Assembly: GCA_965262455.1 (NCBI GenBank) | Contig: CBDHFH010000008.1 | Span: 558,001-622,000, forward strand | Reading direction: 5' to 3' | Length of the DNA: 64,000 bases | Source: UBA1858 sp965262455 | Lineage (GTDB): Bacteria; Pseudomonadota; Gammaproteobacteria; UBA4575 | Notes under the pieces: model-generated | Databases searched by the model: none | Told to the model about the DNA's origin: nothing | Seen by the model: the letters and a program-made list of their open reading frames with translations, nothing else | Part shown: positions 8,998 to 18,440 of the stretch, piece after piece | Layout: every line of letters begins with the position of its first letter | Position numbering within the stretch: the first letter of the stretch is position 1 | Translations under genes and position numbers: made by a program

Positions 8998-9438
8998 ATG
9001 AAAATAGTAACTATCCTTACACTAATCCTGTTGGCATTTTCTAGTACGGTTGCGTCTGAAGAAGACACATATAAAACGTATTATGTGAAAGATATTAAGA
9101 AAGCAATGATGGATTACATAGCTGAAGAAATTGATGAAAATGGTATATTTCATATGTACGACGAAAAAACTGGGGAAACTATAGCTCTCAAGTTTGTAAA
9201 AATTCATGATCCTGTCAGAGTGATAAACAGTAGTACTTATTTTGCCTGCACAGATTTTCACGTTGCAGATAATCCGAAAAAATTATACGACCTGGATTTT
9301 TGGATGAATCCAGAAACAGGTAAATTAAAAGTATATCGCTCTAAAATCCATAAAGAACCTCGTAAATCGCTCATTTATGGCTGGTATAAACAACCACGCT
9401 ATACCTTTGTTGATGATAAAGTGGTGCCGCTTTATTAA
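8998..9438 (+). CDS. Small secreted protein of unknown function
   Basis: I prefer the ATG at 8998, which begins directly with a signal peptide (MKIVTILTLILLAFSSTVAS); the upstream ATG at 8980 adds six residues of no clear use. The protein is then about 146 aa. The mature part contains YYVKDIKKAMMDYI, FHMYDEKTGE, FACTDFHV and YDLDFWMNPETGKL, a compact mixed alpha/beta pattern. I do not recognise a named family. It lies 44 bases after the EHAGK peptide and may belong to the same transcript. Confidence 0.7.
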   Translation: MKIVTILTLILLAFSSTVASEEDTYKTYYVKDIKKAMMDYIAEEIDENGIFHMYDEKTGETIALKFVKIHDPVRVINSSTYFACTDFHVADNPKKLYDLDFWMNPETGKLKVYRSKIHKEPRKSLIYGWYKQPRYTFVDDKVVPLY

Positions 9439-9490
9439 TCACGCATCACCTGCATATCAAGCATAATTCTCAATGACATATTCTAGTTCA

Positions 9491-9507
9491 GTCACCGCTC
9501 AGGTGAC
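9491..9507. promoter_or_regulatory. Short perfect inverted repeat upstream of the FadL-type gene
   Basis: GTCACC-GCTCA-GGTGAC is a 6-bp stem with a 5-base loop. There is no T tract, so it is not a classical terminator. It could be a protein-binding site in the 254-base gap before the porin gene, or chance. Confidence 0.3.
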
Positions 9508-9692
9508 GATATTAGCTATGTTTGATATTAATCAAATTAAATAAGAATTAACTACCTCATTAATATTATGTTAATATAATTTGATTGATATCATGATTAC
9601 TATCTGGATTATAAATTAATAATAATTAGGCTTTAGGTAAAATCTTACCGGGAATAATCTTTAGTGATTTTAAGTGATAAAGAGGGGGAAGT

Positions 9693-11003
9693 ATGGGCAA
9701 ATTTTTTCAAGGTATTGTATTTTTAGCTATATCATATTTTTTGACGTCCAATGGCTATGCTACCAATGGTTATTTTGCACATGGCACTGGAATTAAAAAT
9801 CGCGCATTAGCAGGTGCGGGAGTAGCATTTCCACAAGATGCTATGGCTGGCGCTACAAATCCTGCTGGCATGGCATTTGTCGGTAATCGATTTGATATTG
9901 GTACGGTATTGTTTTCACCTGATCGTGAGTACACGGCTTCATCCTCTATAACACCTCCCGGCATGGCATTCACGCTTAGCCCCGATTCTGAAACCAGCGG
10001 TGATAAATTATTTTTAATTCCAAGTTTTGGATATAACAGAGAAATTTCCGACAAGACATCTATTGGTTTTTCCATGTACGGTAATGGAGGATTAAATTCA
10101 ACGTGGGATGGAGGTAGTGTGGGTCCTCTACCAGGTGTGTTTGGTGCTGGTACTGCGGGTGTAGATTTGTTTCAAATCTTTTTCAATTTATCCCTTGCGC
10201 ATAAGTTTACAGAAGATTTTTCAGTAGGTCTAAGCCCAATCTTTGCCGTTCAAGGCTTTCGATCAAATGGATTAGATGGGTTTGCAGGATTTACTAAAAC
10301 CTTTGCAGAAGGTGGAATGCCAGATAACTTGACTGGAAACGGTCAGGATTACGCTTATGGTGGTGGCGTTCAGGTGGGAGCATTAGTAAAAAATGTAGGA
10401 GACTTTATTGACTTTGGTGCGTCATATAGAAGCAAGATATATATGGATGAGTTTGATGATTATTCAGACCTGTTTGCAGAAGATGGTGATTTTGATGTAC
10501 CACCGACTATGTGGCTTGGCTTTGCTGCACACTTATCAGATTCATTAACCATGGTTTTTGATTTTCAGCGTATCTGGTATGAAGACGTAGATGCTGTAAG
10601 TAATGATATACAAAATTTATTCGCATGTCAGATGATGGATATAGAAAGTTGTTTAGGAGGTGATAACGGTGCCGGGTTTGGTTGGCGTGATATTGATGTC
10701 TTAAAGTTAGGACTGCAGTGGCAACAATCAAGTCAGAATATTTTCCGTATTGGTTATAGCCATTCTGATCAAGCCATACCAAGCGACCAGACACTATTTA
10801 ACATACTAGCTCCTGGAGTAATTGAAGACCATATCACAGCTGGTTATACACGCATTTTAAGCGACAATACTGAAATCAGTTTTGAAGCCATGTATGCGTT
10901 TTCAGAATCTGTTGAAGGCGCAAGTGCATTTGATCCAAATCAGACTATCGAAATTAAAATGCAACAATTTGAGGCTGGAGTAAGTTGGTCCAAGCGTTTT
11001 TAA
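9693..11003 (+). CDS. FadL/OmpP1-family outer-membrane transporter
   Basis: This 436-aa protein has a good ribosome site (GAGGGGGAAG) and a signal peptide ending near SNGYA. The mature N-terminus NGYFAHGTGIKNRALAGAG is the FadL hatch segment, followed by the typical TNPAGMAFVG. The rest alternates beta strands of a 14-strand barrel and ends in phenylalanine (SWSKRF), as outer-membrane proteins do. FadL members carry long-chain fatty acids, hydrocarbons or other hydrophobic compounds across the outer membrane. Its stop overlaps the stop of the convergent PII-like gene by a few bases. Confidence 0.92.
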   Translation: MGKFFQGIVFLAISYFLTSNGYATNGYFAHGTGIKNRALAGAGVAFPQDAMAGATNPAGMAFVGNRFDIGTVLFSPDREYTASSSITPPGMAFTLSPDSETSGDKLFLIPSFGYNREISDKTSIGFSMYGNGGLNSTWDGGSVGPLPGVFGAGTAGVDLFQIFFNLSLAHKFTEDFSVGLSPIFAVQGFRSNGLDGFAGFTKTFAEGGMPDNLTGNGQDYAYGGGVQVGALVKNVGDFIDFGASYRSKIYMDEFDDYSDLFAEDGDFDVPPTMWLGFAAHLSDSLTMVFDFQRIWYEDVDAVSNDIQNLFACQMMDIESCLGGDNGAGFGWRDIDVLKLGLQWQQSSQNIFRIGYSHSDQAIPSDQTLFNILAPGVIEDHITAGYTRILSDNTEISFEAMYAFSESVEGASAFDPNQTIEIKMQQFEAGVSWSKRF

Positions 11004-11311
11004 AACTTGTCTAGGCGGAAAATTTCTGTATCACTTAAATATACGATCATTGCATAATGCTCGTAATATTTATTTTTCAAGTAGTTTGAAATATTGTTAG
11101 CCAGTTCATCATTGCAAATAATATCGATACGTATATTGCTATTTGTTTCCCAGCCAGCAGTACGCACGCCATGACTGCCTTTGCCGCGCGCATCAATAAT
11201 TGTATATCCTTTGACGCCGAGCTCTTCAAAATCATCAACTAATGAAGATTCTATTGATGCTTCAGTTACAATAGTTAAAAGTTTTCGTTTGTGAGCATTG
11301 TTATTAGCCAT
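11000..11311 (-). CDS. PII-like protein, SbtB type
   Basis: This 103-aa cytoplasmic protein has a PII-like ferredoxin fold: KLLTIVTEASIESSLVDDF (strand and helix 1), GYTIIDARGKGSHGVR (a T-loop-like segment), then IRIDIICNDELANNI and YAMIVYLSDTEIF. It directly follows the sbtA-like transporter in the same direction, with 4 bases between them. In cyanobacteria SbtB binds adenyl nucleotides and gates SbtA; the same role is inferred here. It overlaps the FadL-type gene tail to tail. Confidence 0.75.
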   Translation of the reverse strand: MANNNAHKRKLLTIVTEASIESSLVDDFEELGVKGYTIIDARGKGSHGVRTAGWETNSNIRIDIICNDELANNISNYLKNKYYEHYAMIVYLSDTEIFRLDKF

Positions 11312-11315
11312 TTAA

Positions 11316-12257
11316 TTATCCATGTATAAGGGTATGTATGAATTCTGCTAATGATAGGTAAATTGGAATGCCTATAATGACATTAAATGAAAATGTAATA
11401 CCAAGAGATGCGGTGAGTGACAGGGTGGGATTCGCTTCGGGTACTGAAATCCGCATGGCGGCAGGAACAGCAATATAGGAGGCGCTTGCCGCTAAAGTGG
11501 CTAACATGCCAATTCCTCCTATTGATAGTCCCAGGCTGATACCGAATAAACTGCCAATTACCGCAGAAAATAGCGGCATTACAATACCAAAAATTGCTAG
11601 AAACAGACCATGATCTTTGAGTGTGCCTATTTGCATCGCTGCAATTAAACCCATCTCTAGTAAGAAGATGGCCAGGATTCCTTTAAATAAATCAAAGAAA
11701 AGAGGCTTAATTGAGGTAACGCCTTCAGGCCCCGCTATCCATCCTATGACCAAACCACCTACGAGTAACACTATTCCTTTGCCTAAAAATACTTCATGAA
11801 CGACGATCGACCACTGAGTTTTTTTTGAAATCCCTTTGACAAGTATGATGCCGACTAAAATCGCAGGAATTTCGAGCAACACTAGAAGTAATGGCATGTG
11901 CTCTTCATAAAAAATATTCTGCGTGCCATAGTAAGCTACAGCGACTGCAAACGTTCCAACACTGACTGATCCATAATGTGCGGCAATTGATGCGGCGTCA
12001 GCCTTTTTAAATTTGCCTAAAAAACGTAATACGGGGTAGCCAAATAAAGTTAACACGGTACCCATCACAATCACTGCCGCCATGTCTGGGAGTAATTGAA
12101 CAAGTGATTGTTTTGCCAATTCGATGCCGCCTTTTAATCCTATCGATAACAGCAATACAAAACTGACAAATTCATAAATTTGCGCAGGCAGACGAAGTGC
12201 AGAGCGAAAAATGCCTGCTATAAAACCTAATAAGAAGAATAAAATAATCGGATCGAT
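11316..12257 (-). CDS. sbtA: Sodium-dependent bicarbonate transporter, SbtA family
   Basis: This inner-membrane protein has about ten helices in two inverted halves. Recognisable blocks are IGLKGGIELA, GSVSVGTFAVA, LLEIPAILVGI, LLEMGLIAAMQ and ASASYIAVPAAMR. The first canonical start (TTG, 12155) would remove helix 1. The open frame continues upstream with DPIILFFLLGFIAG, which matches family N-termini, but no ATG, GTG or TTG occurs before a TGA. The likely start is ATC at 12257 or 12260, 4-7 bases after AGAGG. A lost base after the nearby GTG is the alternative. It is paired with the PII-like gene. Confidence 0.82.
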   Translation of the reverse strand: MDPIILFFLLGFIAGIFRSALRLPAQIYEFVSFVLLLSIGLKGGIELAKQSLVQLLPDMAAVIVMGTVLTLFGYPVLRFLGKFKKADAASIAAHYGSVSVGTFAVAVAYYGTQNIFYEEHMPLLLVLLEIPAILVGIILVKGISKKTQWSIVVHEVFLGKGIVLLVGGLVIGWIAGPEGVTSIKPLFFDLFKGILAIFLLEMGLIAAMQIGTLKDHGLFLAIFGIVMPLFSAVIGSLFGISLGLSIGGIGMLATLAASASYIAVPAAMRISVPEANPTLSLTASLGITFSFNVIIGIPIYLSLAEFIHTLIHG

Positions 12258-12462
12258 GATGTCACCTCTAACGAAATGTCAAAGATTAAAGCAACATGTG
12301 CATTATTACATAACTTGTATGTAAAAGTTGAAATTGAAATCAAGTGACAAACATATAAGCAATTTATCAACCATCTTTTGACTGATATACTACCTCGATA
12401 GATTAGTATATGTGCTAAATTGTGTTGCAAGGAATGTCAGACATAGAGACTCAAGTAATCAA

Positions 12463-13884
12463 TCATAAGTAAGGTGAAAACAACCAGGCAATTCCATCAC
12501 GAATTTTTTGTGCTAAAGAACGGTTATCCACATCCTCAAGTGTCACGCGCGTACTCTTTTCAATAGTTAGTTGCATATAATCATTCAATTCATTGGCAAA
12601 GGCTTTATTGTAAACTTCTACACCGACTTCATAGTTTAACCGCAGGCTGCGTGGGTCAATATTTGCTGACCCTACTAAACTAAATTCATAATCAACGACA
12701 AATAATTTAGAGTGAGCAAAGGGCCCAGGTTGATAGTAGATATTTATATCTCTTTCTAACAGCTCCCATAGCATATTGCGAGACGCCCAATCTACGTATC
12801 TTAGATTGCTTTTTTGAGGCAGAATAATCTCGACATTGACACCGCGCATTGCTGCCGCGCGTATTGCGCCAATGAGTTCTCTGCTGGGTATAAAATAAGG
12901 TGTCATCATGACTATGTGTTTAATTGCAGAATTTATTGCTGTAATTAATACTGTGCTCAGATGGTCAATGTTGATGCCGGGTCCATCTGCAATCACTCGA
13001 CAAAGAATCTCAGAGTGCGTATCAGTGAGGTCATCGGAACCGTTCGTTAAGATATTGCCTCCCGAGACCAGCCAGTCTGCTTCAAACAATGCTTTAAGTT
13101 GATGAGTAATGTCACCTTGCATTTTGAAATGTGTGTCTACCATCGCTTCACGATGATGTGATATATGGTGCGAATATTCTGCGTCTATATTAATGCCACC
13201 GACATAACTGATTTCATCATCTATGATTAAGAGTTTACGATGATTGCGCAAATTGATGTTCAAATTAAACGGTATTAAACGAGGAGGGAAAAACGTTCTA
13301 ACACATATATTGTTATTACGTAATAAAGTACGTGCTTTCCTCCAGGAATATTTTTCACCAATGCCATCGATTAATACGTAAACACTGACACCTCTATTTT
13401 TTGCATCCGTTAATGCTTGGATAAATTTAAGGCCAATCTCATCGGTTTTGAATATATACACACATAAATAAATATATTCTTGTGCTGCATGAATTGCGTT
13501 TAACATACTCGTGTACGTGTCATGACCAGAATAAAATGTTTCAATTTTATCGATACAGACAAGTGGTAATCCTGTTATTCGATTAGATACCGTTTGTGTA
13601 TTTATTAACGTTTGAGATATTTCACTTGTTATAGTGCTGCTAGCTGAAGGGCTTTGAGGGACACTTTTCTGATCTGAATATGAGAGCCTGAGTTTTCGTG
13701 CACGTTTCTGCACACGGTTGACGCCAAATATAAAATATATCAATGGCCCTAAGATAGGTAAAAACAAACATACATCAATCCAGCCAAAAGCAGCTCTTGA
13801 GTCTCGTTTGTTTAATAACGCATGACCCGCACAGTACAATGACAACGCGATTATTAAAATGATGAGTATATATTTATAGGTCAT
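12463..13884 (-). CDS. cls: Cardiolipin synthase (two PLD domains)
   Basis: This 473-aa inner-membrane protein has two N-terminal helices (residues 4-21 and 34-54) and two HKD motifs: H215-K217 with D222/223 (HRKLLIIDDE) and H391-K393-D398 (HSKLFVVDYE). The length and layout match ClsA-type enzymes, which condense two phosphatidylglycerols, or PG with PE, into cardiolipin. It is followed on the same strand by the patatin-like gene upstream at 13.95 kb, so lipid remodelling genes are grouped here. Confidence 0.9.
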   Translation of the reverse strand: MTYKYILIILIIALSLYCAGHALLNKRDSRAAFGWIDVCLFLPILGPLIYFIFGVNRVQKRARKLRLSYSDQKSVPQSPSASSTITSEISQTLINTQTVSNRITGLPLVCIDKIETFYSGHDTYTSMLNAIHAAQEYIYLCVYIFKTDEIGLKFIQALTDAKNRGVSVYVLIDGIGEKYSWRKARTLLRNNNICVRTFFPPRLIPFNLNINLRNHRKLLIIDDEISYVGGINIDAEYSHHISHHREAMVDTHFKMQGDITHQLKALFEADWLVSGGNILTNGSDDLTDTHSEILCRVIADGPGINIDHLSTVLITAINSAIKHIVMMTPYFIPSRELIGAIRAAAMRGVNVEIILPQKSNLRYVDWASRNMLWELLERDINIYYQPGPFAHSKLFVVDYEFSLVGSANIDPRSLRLNYEVGVEVYNKAFANELNDYMQLTIEKSTRVTLEDVDNRSLAQKIRDGIAWLFSPYL

Positions 13885-13950
13885 AACTTTTTATCTAATA
13901 AAGTTATGCTTAAAGTCGTTATTGATGTCGTTTATTTTAACTTAAAATTT

Positions 13951-14862
13951 TCATACGCGCTTTTCTAAAGTATTGTAGTAACTTTTTATGGTTGTTTGCG
14001 CGCGATTAAAGCCGAAGCTAATCAATTCTTGTGCACGATCAAATTCATGCCATAAGCAAATATTATGAGGAATTTCGATTACAATATCAGGGCGGTTTGC
14101 CGCAATTTTATAGCGGGCAAGTGACGTTTGCATAGTTTCCATGGATTGTGTAATTAAATTAAATGCGCCCAGTCGCTCTTTATCTTTTTGATGTGGGTTT
14201 TTAGATAACAGGTTGTTTATATATGTATCAATTGTTTGGCGGTATTTGTTTTTATATTGAGTGATATTTTCATTATTTTTTATATCTGACTTCATGGTTT
14301 CAGGGCGTCCATTCAATGTGACTATAATTGTTGTATCTGTATTGTCATGAAGAGTCGGTGCTATAGGGATTGGGTTTATTATACCACCATCCACTAGCAA
14401 TCGATTTGATACTTTAACTGGAGAAAATATCATTGGGATCGAGATAGATGCTCTTATCGCGTTAAATAGTGATCCCTGTGTGAACCACACTTCTTTTTGT
14501 TCATTTATATCCGTTGCGACAGCAGTATAACTAATTGGTAAATCTTCGATGTTGCGATCACCGATCATCTCTTTCAATACATCAATAATTTTTTCACCTT
14601 TAAAAATAGAGTCTGTACTGAAAGACAAGTCGAGTAATTTTATAATGTCTTTAGTATTGAGTTCAGATACCCAGTCAGAATAGAGATCTAATTCACCAGC
14701 AGCGTATATGCCGCCCACCAAGGCACCCATGGATGATCCTGATACAGATTGAATGTCAAATCCATGTTCTTCCAGGCATTTGATAACACCTATATGAGCT
14801 AAACCTCTCGCGGCGCCACTGCCTAGCACCAAAGAGGCTTTTTTGCTTCCTGTTGTTGTCAT
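13951..14862 (-). CDS. Patatin-like phospholipase
   Basis: This 303-aa protein has the patatin catalytic dyad: an oxyanion GSGAARGLAHIG, nucleophile Ser44 in GSSMG, and Asp158 in the DGG of LLVDGGIINP. It has no signal peptide. This is the RssA-like bacterial subgroup. Members act as acyl hydrolases on membrane lipids. It lies 66 bases upstream of the cardiolipin synthase gene on the same strand and may share its transcript. Confidence 0.88.
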   Translation of the reverse strand: MTTTGSKKASLVLGSGAARGLAHIGVIKCLEEHGFDIQSVSGSSMGALVGGIYAAGELDLYSDWVSELNTKDIIKLLDLSFSTDSIFKGEKIIDVLKEMIGDRNIEDLPISYTAVATDINEQKEVWFTQGSLFNAIRASISIPMIFSPVKVSNRLLVDGGIINPIPIAPTLHDNTDTTIIVTLNGRPETMKSDIKNNENITQYKNKYRQTIDTYINNLLSKNPHQKDKERLGAFNLITQSMETMQTSLARYKIAANRPDIVIEIPHNICLWHEFDRAQELISFGFNRAQTTIKSYYNTLEKRV

Positions 14863-14958
14863 TTGATACCTATCAAGATGCCAATATTTGCCACTAACTA
14901 TGTTACAAGAATTATTTCGATAGAACGTGTCTAGCGTAATTTATATGTGGCTACAGAT

Positions 14959-15912
14959 CTAGGGTTTAACGGGGCTTTCAAACAACGAGGGTTTAATTGA
15001 CAGTACTGAACATGTGACCTTGGAGAGTACTGTTTCTGCGGTATTGCCAATCAATAGACCAGGCACGCCAGTACGATTGACTGTACCAATCACTAATAGC
15101 CCAATATCATGCTGGTCAATAATTTGAGGGATAATTTCACTCGCGTCTCCTTTTTCAATGTGCCACCTCACTGCGTCTTGATTAATAATGGCTGTATCAA
15201 TTAACCAGGCTTTGAGCTCATTTTGCTTAGACTCTACATCAGAGCGCGTTTTTTCTAAGATTTGATCAATTTGTTGTTCAGAGATATTTAAAAATGGACT
15301 GTAGCGAGCGCTGGTTTCACCAAAGACTTCCCAGGCACTAAATACATCGAGTTGAGATTCAGAGTATTTTGCAATTGTTGCGGCCAAGGTGAGTATTTCT
15401 TTATTGAACTCCATATTTCCAGAATCATCAGTGACATCAATAGCCACAGCCATTCTTTGAGGAATTTCGGGTTGCGTATTTTTTACTATCCAAACCGGGA
15501 CTGGTGACTTCCTTATCAAGCGCCAATCAGCACTTGAAAAAAATAAACGTCCTTGCTGTTCTGAGTGTGAAGACTGAATAATAATATCTGCATTGAAAAC
15601 AAAAGCTTGATTAATTATTTCGATATAAGGTGTGCCTGTAGTAAATTCAAATGTGATATTAATTTTATTGGTGTTTAGTGCGTTTACCATATCTTCTGTT
15701 CGAGAGCGATGGTATTGGATCAAATATTCACGAAATTGTGTTTCAGAAATTATATCTGAGAACGCATGAGCCGCTTTCTTTGTATGATTCAATACGGTAC
15801 ATATCATCACATCAGCCTGTTGTTGCTCTGCAAGTAACAAACCTTTCTTAATGACAATATTTTCATTAGTCTCATCATCAATTGCGATTAAAATTCTCTT
15901 TATATTGCTCAT
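14959..15912 (-). CDS. Universal stress protein with two UspA domains
   Basis: This 317-aa cytoplasmic protein is a tandem of two Usp domains (about residues 4-145 and 153-308). The second ends in a nucleotide-binding GTVNRTGVPGLLIGNTAE segment close to the Gx2Gx9G(S/T) consensus; the first has a weaker version. The layout resembles UspE. The role is stress survival; it is a stand-alone gene behind a 311-base upstream gap. Confidence 0.88.
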   Translation of the reverse strand: MSNIKRILIAIDDETNENIVIKKGLLLAEQQQADVMICTVLNHTKKAAHAFSDIISETQFREYLIQYHRSRTEDMVNALNTNKINITFEFTTGTPYIEIINQAFVFNADIIIQSSHSEQQGRLFFSSADWRLIRKSPVPVWIVKNTQPEIPQRMAVAIDVTDDSGNMEFNKEILTLAATIAKYSESQLDVFSAWEVFGETSARYSPFLNISEQQIDQILEKTRSDVESKQNELKAWLIDTAIINQDAVRWHIEKGDASEIIPQIIDQHDIGLLVIGTVNRTGVPGLLIGNTAETVLSKVTCSVLSIKPSLFESPVKP

Positions 15913-16223
15913 ATAGATTCCTGTGAATTACAAAACGTATTAATTACACTAGATTTAACAATGGCTACTTAACTATTAACGTGATTAAACTACTTGTGAC
16001 TATATTGTATCAGTGAGGTGGGTAATATGACTGAAATCAGTTTCAGTCATGAATCAGTAATGATTTAAATAATTCCAAATTCAAAGTTCGGAAAATTTTG
16101 ATGAATCATTCGAAAAAGTATTACTTAGCCATGTCGCCTAAACATTAATTAGAATAATTAACTGGATGAGAAAGTAAACCTAATAACATGTTGAAAAACT
16201 GTTTGAGTATATAAAGTCTATAT
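15913..16223. other. Intergenic, 311 bases, with one strong inverted repeat
   Basis: This gap is the promoter region of the Usp gene and lies downstream of the 16.2-kb secreted-protein gene. At 16027-16050 ATGACTGAAA and TTTCAGTCAT form a perfect 10-bp stem with a 4-base loop (TCAG). No run of T follows on either strand, so it is either an atypical terminator for the minus-strand gene or an operator. Nothing else is recognisable. Confidence 0.5.
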
Positions 16224-16952
16224 TTAAGATTTATACAGTCTGGACTGAAATACAAAGACAATAACGATAAACAATCCGGCCAATACCAAGCTCACCCAAT
16301 AAGGGAGCGGCAAATTCACACTCGCGGGTGTGGCGACCGATGCAATGGAGAAATCCTCCACTTCAATGCGATAAAGGTCGCCGACTTCTATGTCATTGAC
16401 TGTCCATTCAAAGTCGAATGAGTTTTCTATGCCGCTGCTACTTGGGCTGTTATTAAACAAACCCGGATCAAAAGGAGTGGCTGGTAATACTGTTTCACTG
16501 GTGATGCCATCCGGTGCCATATTAGGTATCACATCGGATAGATTCATGGTCAGGCTAGGCCCAGAAACAATCGTGCCTGTGCCTAAATCTGGTCCAGTAA
16601 ATGAGGATACTGACAAATTCAGTCGATCTTCAGTGCCTACAGCAAATACAATAACGTCATCATCATTCAAGCGTAACCTACTAAAACCAGTCCCATCATA
16701 ATTCCAGATATTTCCTGCGATAGTCACTTTTGCAGAGGTCACAAGTCCAGTAAATACTGTGCTACTTGATCCTGTAGTACCCGTGGTTGAGTCCTCATAA
16801 GTGACTTCGACTTGCATCGTCTGGCCAACGAATCCTAAGTCGATGGGTCCAGATTGAGTAACAATCGTGCCTTCATATACACCAGTAACTTCTGCCGCCT
16901 GAAGTGAACTAGAAACGAAGAATAATAAGATTAGTACTATTATTGATTTCAT
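16224..16952 (-). CDS. Secreted protein with PEP-CTERM-like C-terminal sorting tail
   Basis: I place the start at 16952, where a signal peptide begins (MKSIIVLILLFFVSSSLQA); the longer frame from 16997 adds 15 residues that overlap the preceding gene. The mature domain is a beta-rich region with VTGVYEGTIVTQSG. The C-terminus is PLPYW, a hydrophobic helix of about 17 residues and a basic SRLYKS end, a tripartite exosortase-type signal. The gene follows the 16.98-kb gene closely on the same strand. Function is unknown; a surface protein is likely. Confidence 0.7.
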   Translation of the reverse strand: MKSIIVLILLFFVSSSLQAAEVTGVYEGTIVTQSGPIDLGFVGQTMQVEVTYEDSTTGTTGSSSTVFTGLVTSAKVTIAGNIWNYDGTGFSRLRLNDDDVIVFAVGTEDRLNLSVSSFTGPDLGTGTIVSGPSLTMNLSDVIPNMAPDGITSETVLPATPFDPGLFNNSPSSSGIENSFDFEWTVNDIEVGDLYRIEVEDFSIASVATPASVNLPLPYWVSLVLAGLFIVIVFVFQSRLYKS

Positions 16953-16980
16953 TATGTTATTGCGCAGTGATAAATAGTCA

Positions 16981-17931
16981 TTATTCATTGAAATCAAATC
17001 CTGATTTGATTCTGTTTTGTCTTATTCTAAATAACCCAATAGCAAGCATCATTAGGGTTGATAGGAAAATCCCTATGGGACCGAATAAAGGAACTGCAAC
17101 TGGATTCAATGCAAGTGGATTGCTGATGATTGACACAGATCCAGTCGAAGTGAATCCACCTGTCGCATTACCAGCAGCCGTATTTAAATCAAGACTGACA
17201 TTATATATTTCGGGACTGTCGGGTCCTAAGTCATATTGAGATGAGCCATCAGCGAGGCCAGTGAAAGGTATGTTGGTGACACCATTCAAGATAATAATCC
17301 CTTGCACTAGTATTGAGAAACTAGAAAATGCTGTCTCACCAAAGGGAAAACTTAAAGCTTCAAATAACTCTACGTCATAAAACTGGTCGTTATCCAATTG
17401 AATCTCTACAGTATCAGTGGTTGTGGTTGAGTCGCCAGTGATGATGAATGCATTGGCGGGAATAAATCCTTGCAGCGTATTGATACCATCAAAATCATCA
17501 GCGATGACTTCAAAGTTTCCCGATAAAGCAAATGTTTGACCATCTAACTGGATAGTGCCAATATCGATGGTATGTGAAGCTAATGCCGTATTGTTTGGCG
17601 TCATCAATGCCGCGAGCTGTGTCCCATTTTCAACGCAGTTATCGCTGTCTGTCATTGACCAGGAGTCTCCTTCACTTGCTGCAGCGGGTGCTTCAATTGC
17701 AGCTTTACCGCTTGCCCCTATAGTACCTGTTTTAGTAACTGGGCCAGTGGCTGTTTGCCACGTCACAGTTACAGTTACTCCAGGTGTACCAATACATTGA
17801 ACGCCAGCTTTTACACCCCATCTCTCGGTTGTTGAATCGCAAACAGTATTTGCCAAAGATGCACAAGGTGTGAGTATAAATATTAGAAATAGCGTGAATT
17901 TATATGCTTGAATTAGTTTGTATAGTCTCAT
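16981..17931 (-). CDS. Secreted protein with C-terminal sorting tail
   Basis: This 316-aa protein has a signal peptide (FTLFLIFILTPCASLAN). An N-terminal cysteine-containing domain rich in Thr and Val (residues 30-90) is followed by a second beta-rich domain. The end, VPLFGPIGIFLSTLMML followed by RIRQNRIK, is a proline-containing motif, a hydrophobic helix and a basic cluster, as in exosortase-type tails. It is upstream of the 16.2-kb gene in the same direction. I do not recognise the domains. Confidence 0.65.
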   Translation of the reverse strand: MRLYKLIQAYKFTLFLIFILTPCASLANTVCDSTTERWGVKAGVQCIGTPGVTVTVTWQTATGPVTKTGTIGASGKAAIEAPAAASEGDSWSMTDSDNCVENGTQLAALMTPNNTALASHTIDIGTIQLDGQTFALSGNFEVIADDFDGINTLQGFIPANAFIITGDSTTTTDTVEIQLDNDQFYDVELFEALSFPFGETAFSSFSILVQGIIILNGVTNIPFTGLADGSSQYDLGPDSPEIYNVSLDLNTAAGNATGGFTSTGSVSIISNPLALNPVAVPLFGPIGIFLSTLMMLAIGLFRIRQNRIKSGFDFNE

Positions 17932-18440
17932 TTTTCAGTACCATCATCTTTATAATTTTATCTTTACGCATAAGATTACTATTCGTACATTGCAATAAAA
18001 TGAAGGTACTAAAAACGATGAGTCATACTAGTCAAAAGTAGTTAGGCTAAAAATCTAATTGATAATCGCTATATGCAGTATTAACCATTGAAATTCTTAC
18101 ATAATAAATTATTAATGTTATTACAATTCATATATGAACAATGATTTATATAGTTTAATATTCTTGAATGTTGGATATAAAACTGATCATGTGAAATATG
18201 CTAAATGAATTAATGAAGTAATCTCTAACTCACTCGCTCTCTCTAGATTACGATATGAGACTGATAAGAATATTTCTGTCACTTAAACATAGTTAGAAAA
18301 TTAGAAATATTACAATGCAGTGAAAATTAATAATCAAATATCACAATATCAATAAAAAATATTAATTTATTCGTAATATACGCTACATCTTTTCTAAATA
18401 AATAGTTGAGTAAAATTGTAAGCTTAATAGAGGAGGTAAG
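17932..18440. other. Intergenic, 509 bases, between divergent genes
   Basis: Very AT-rich sequence separates the minus-strand secreted-protein gene from the plus-strand CDF gene and should hold both promoters. A TCGCTCTCTCTAGATT stretch near 18234 stands out from the AT background but has no known meaning. I see no RNA gene, repeat or conserved frame. Confidence 0.4.

Noticed and set aside
8756..9044. Overlapping frames on both strands across the EHAGK repeats
   Set aside because: They are shadows of the 24-bp repeat, with low-complexity translations and no ribosome sites; only the frame at 8732 has a signal peptide and a strong ribosome site.
12227..12430. 67-aa minus-strand frame upstream of sbtA
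   Set aside because: It overlaps the true sbtA N-terminal coding in another frame and has no domain; it is useful only as a hint of a possible lost base at the sbtA start.
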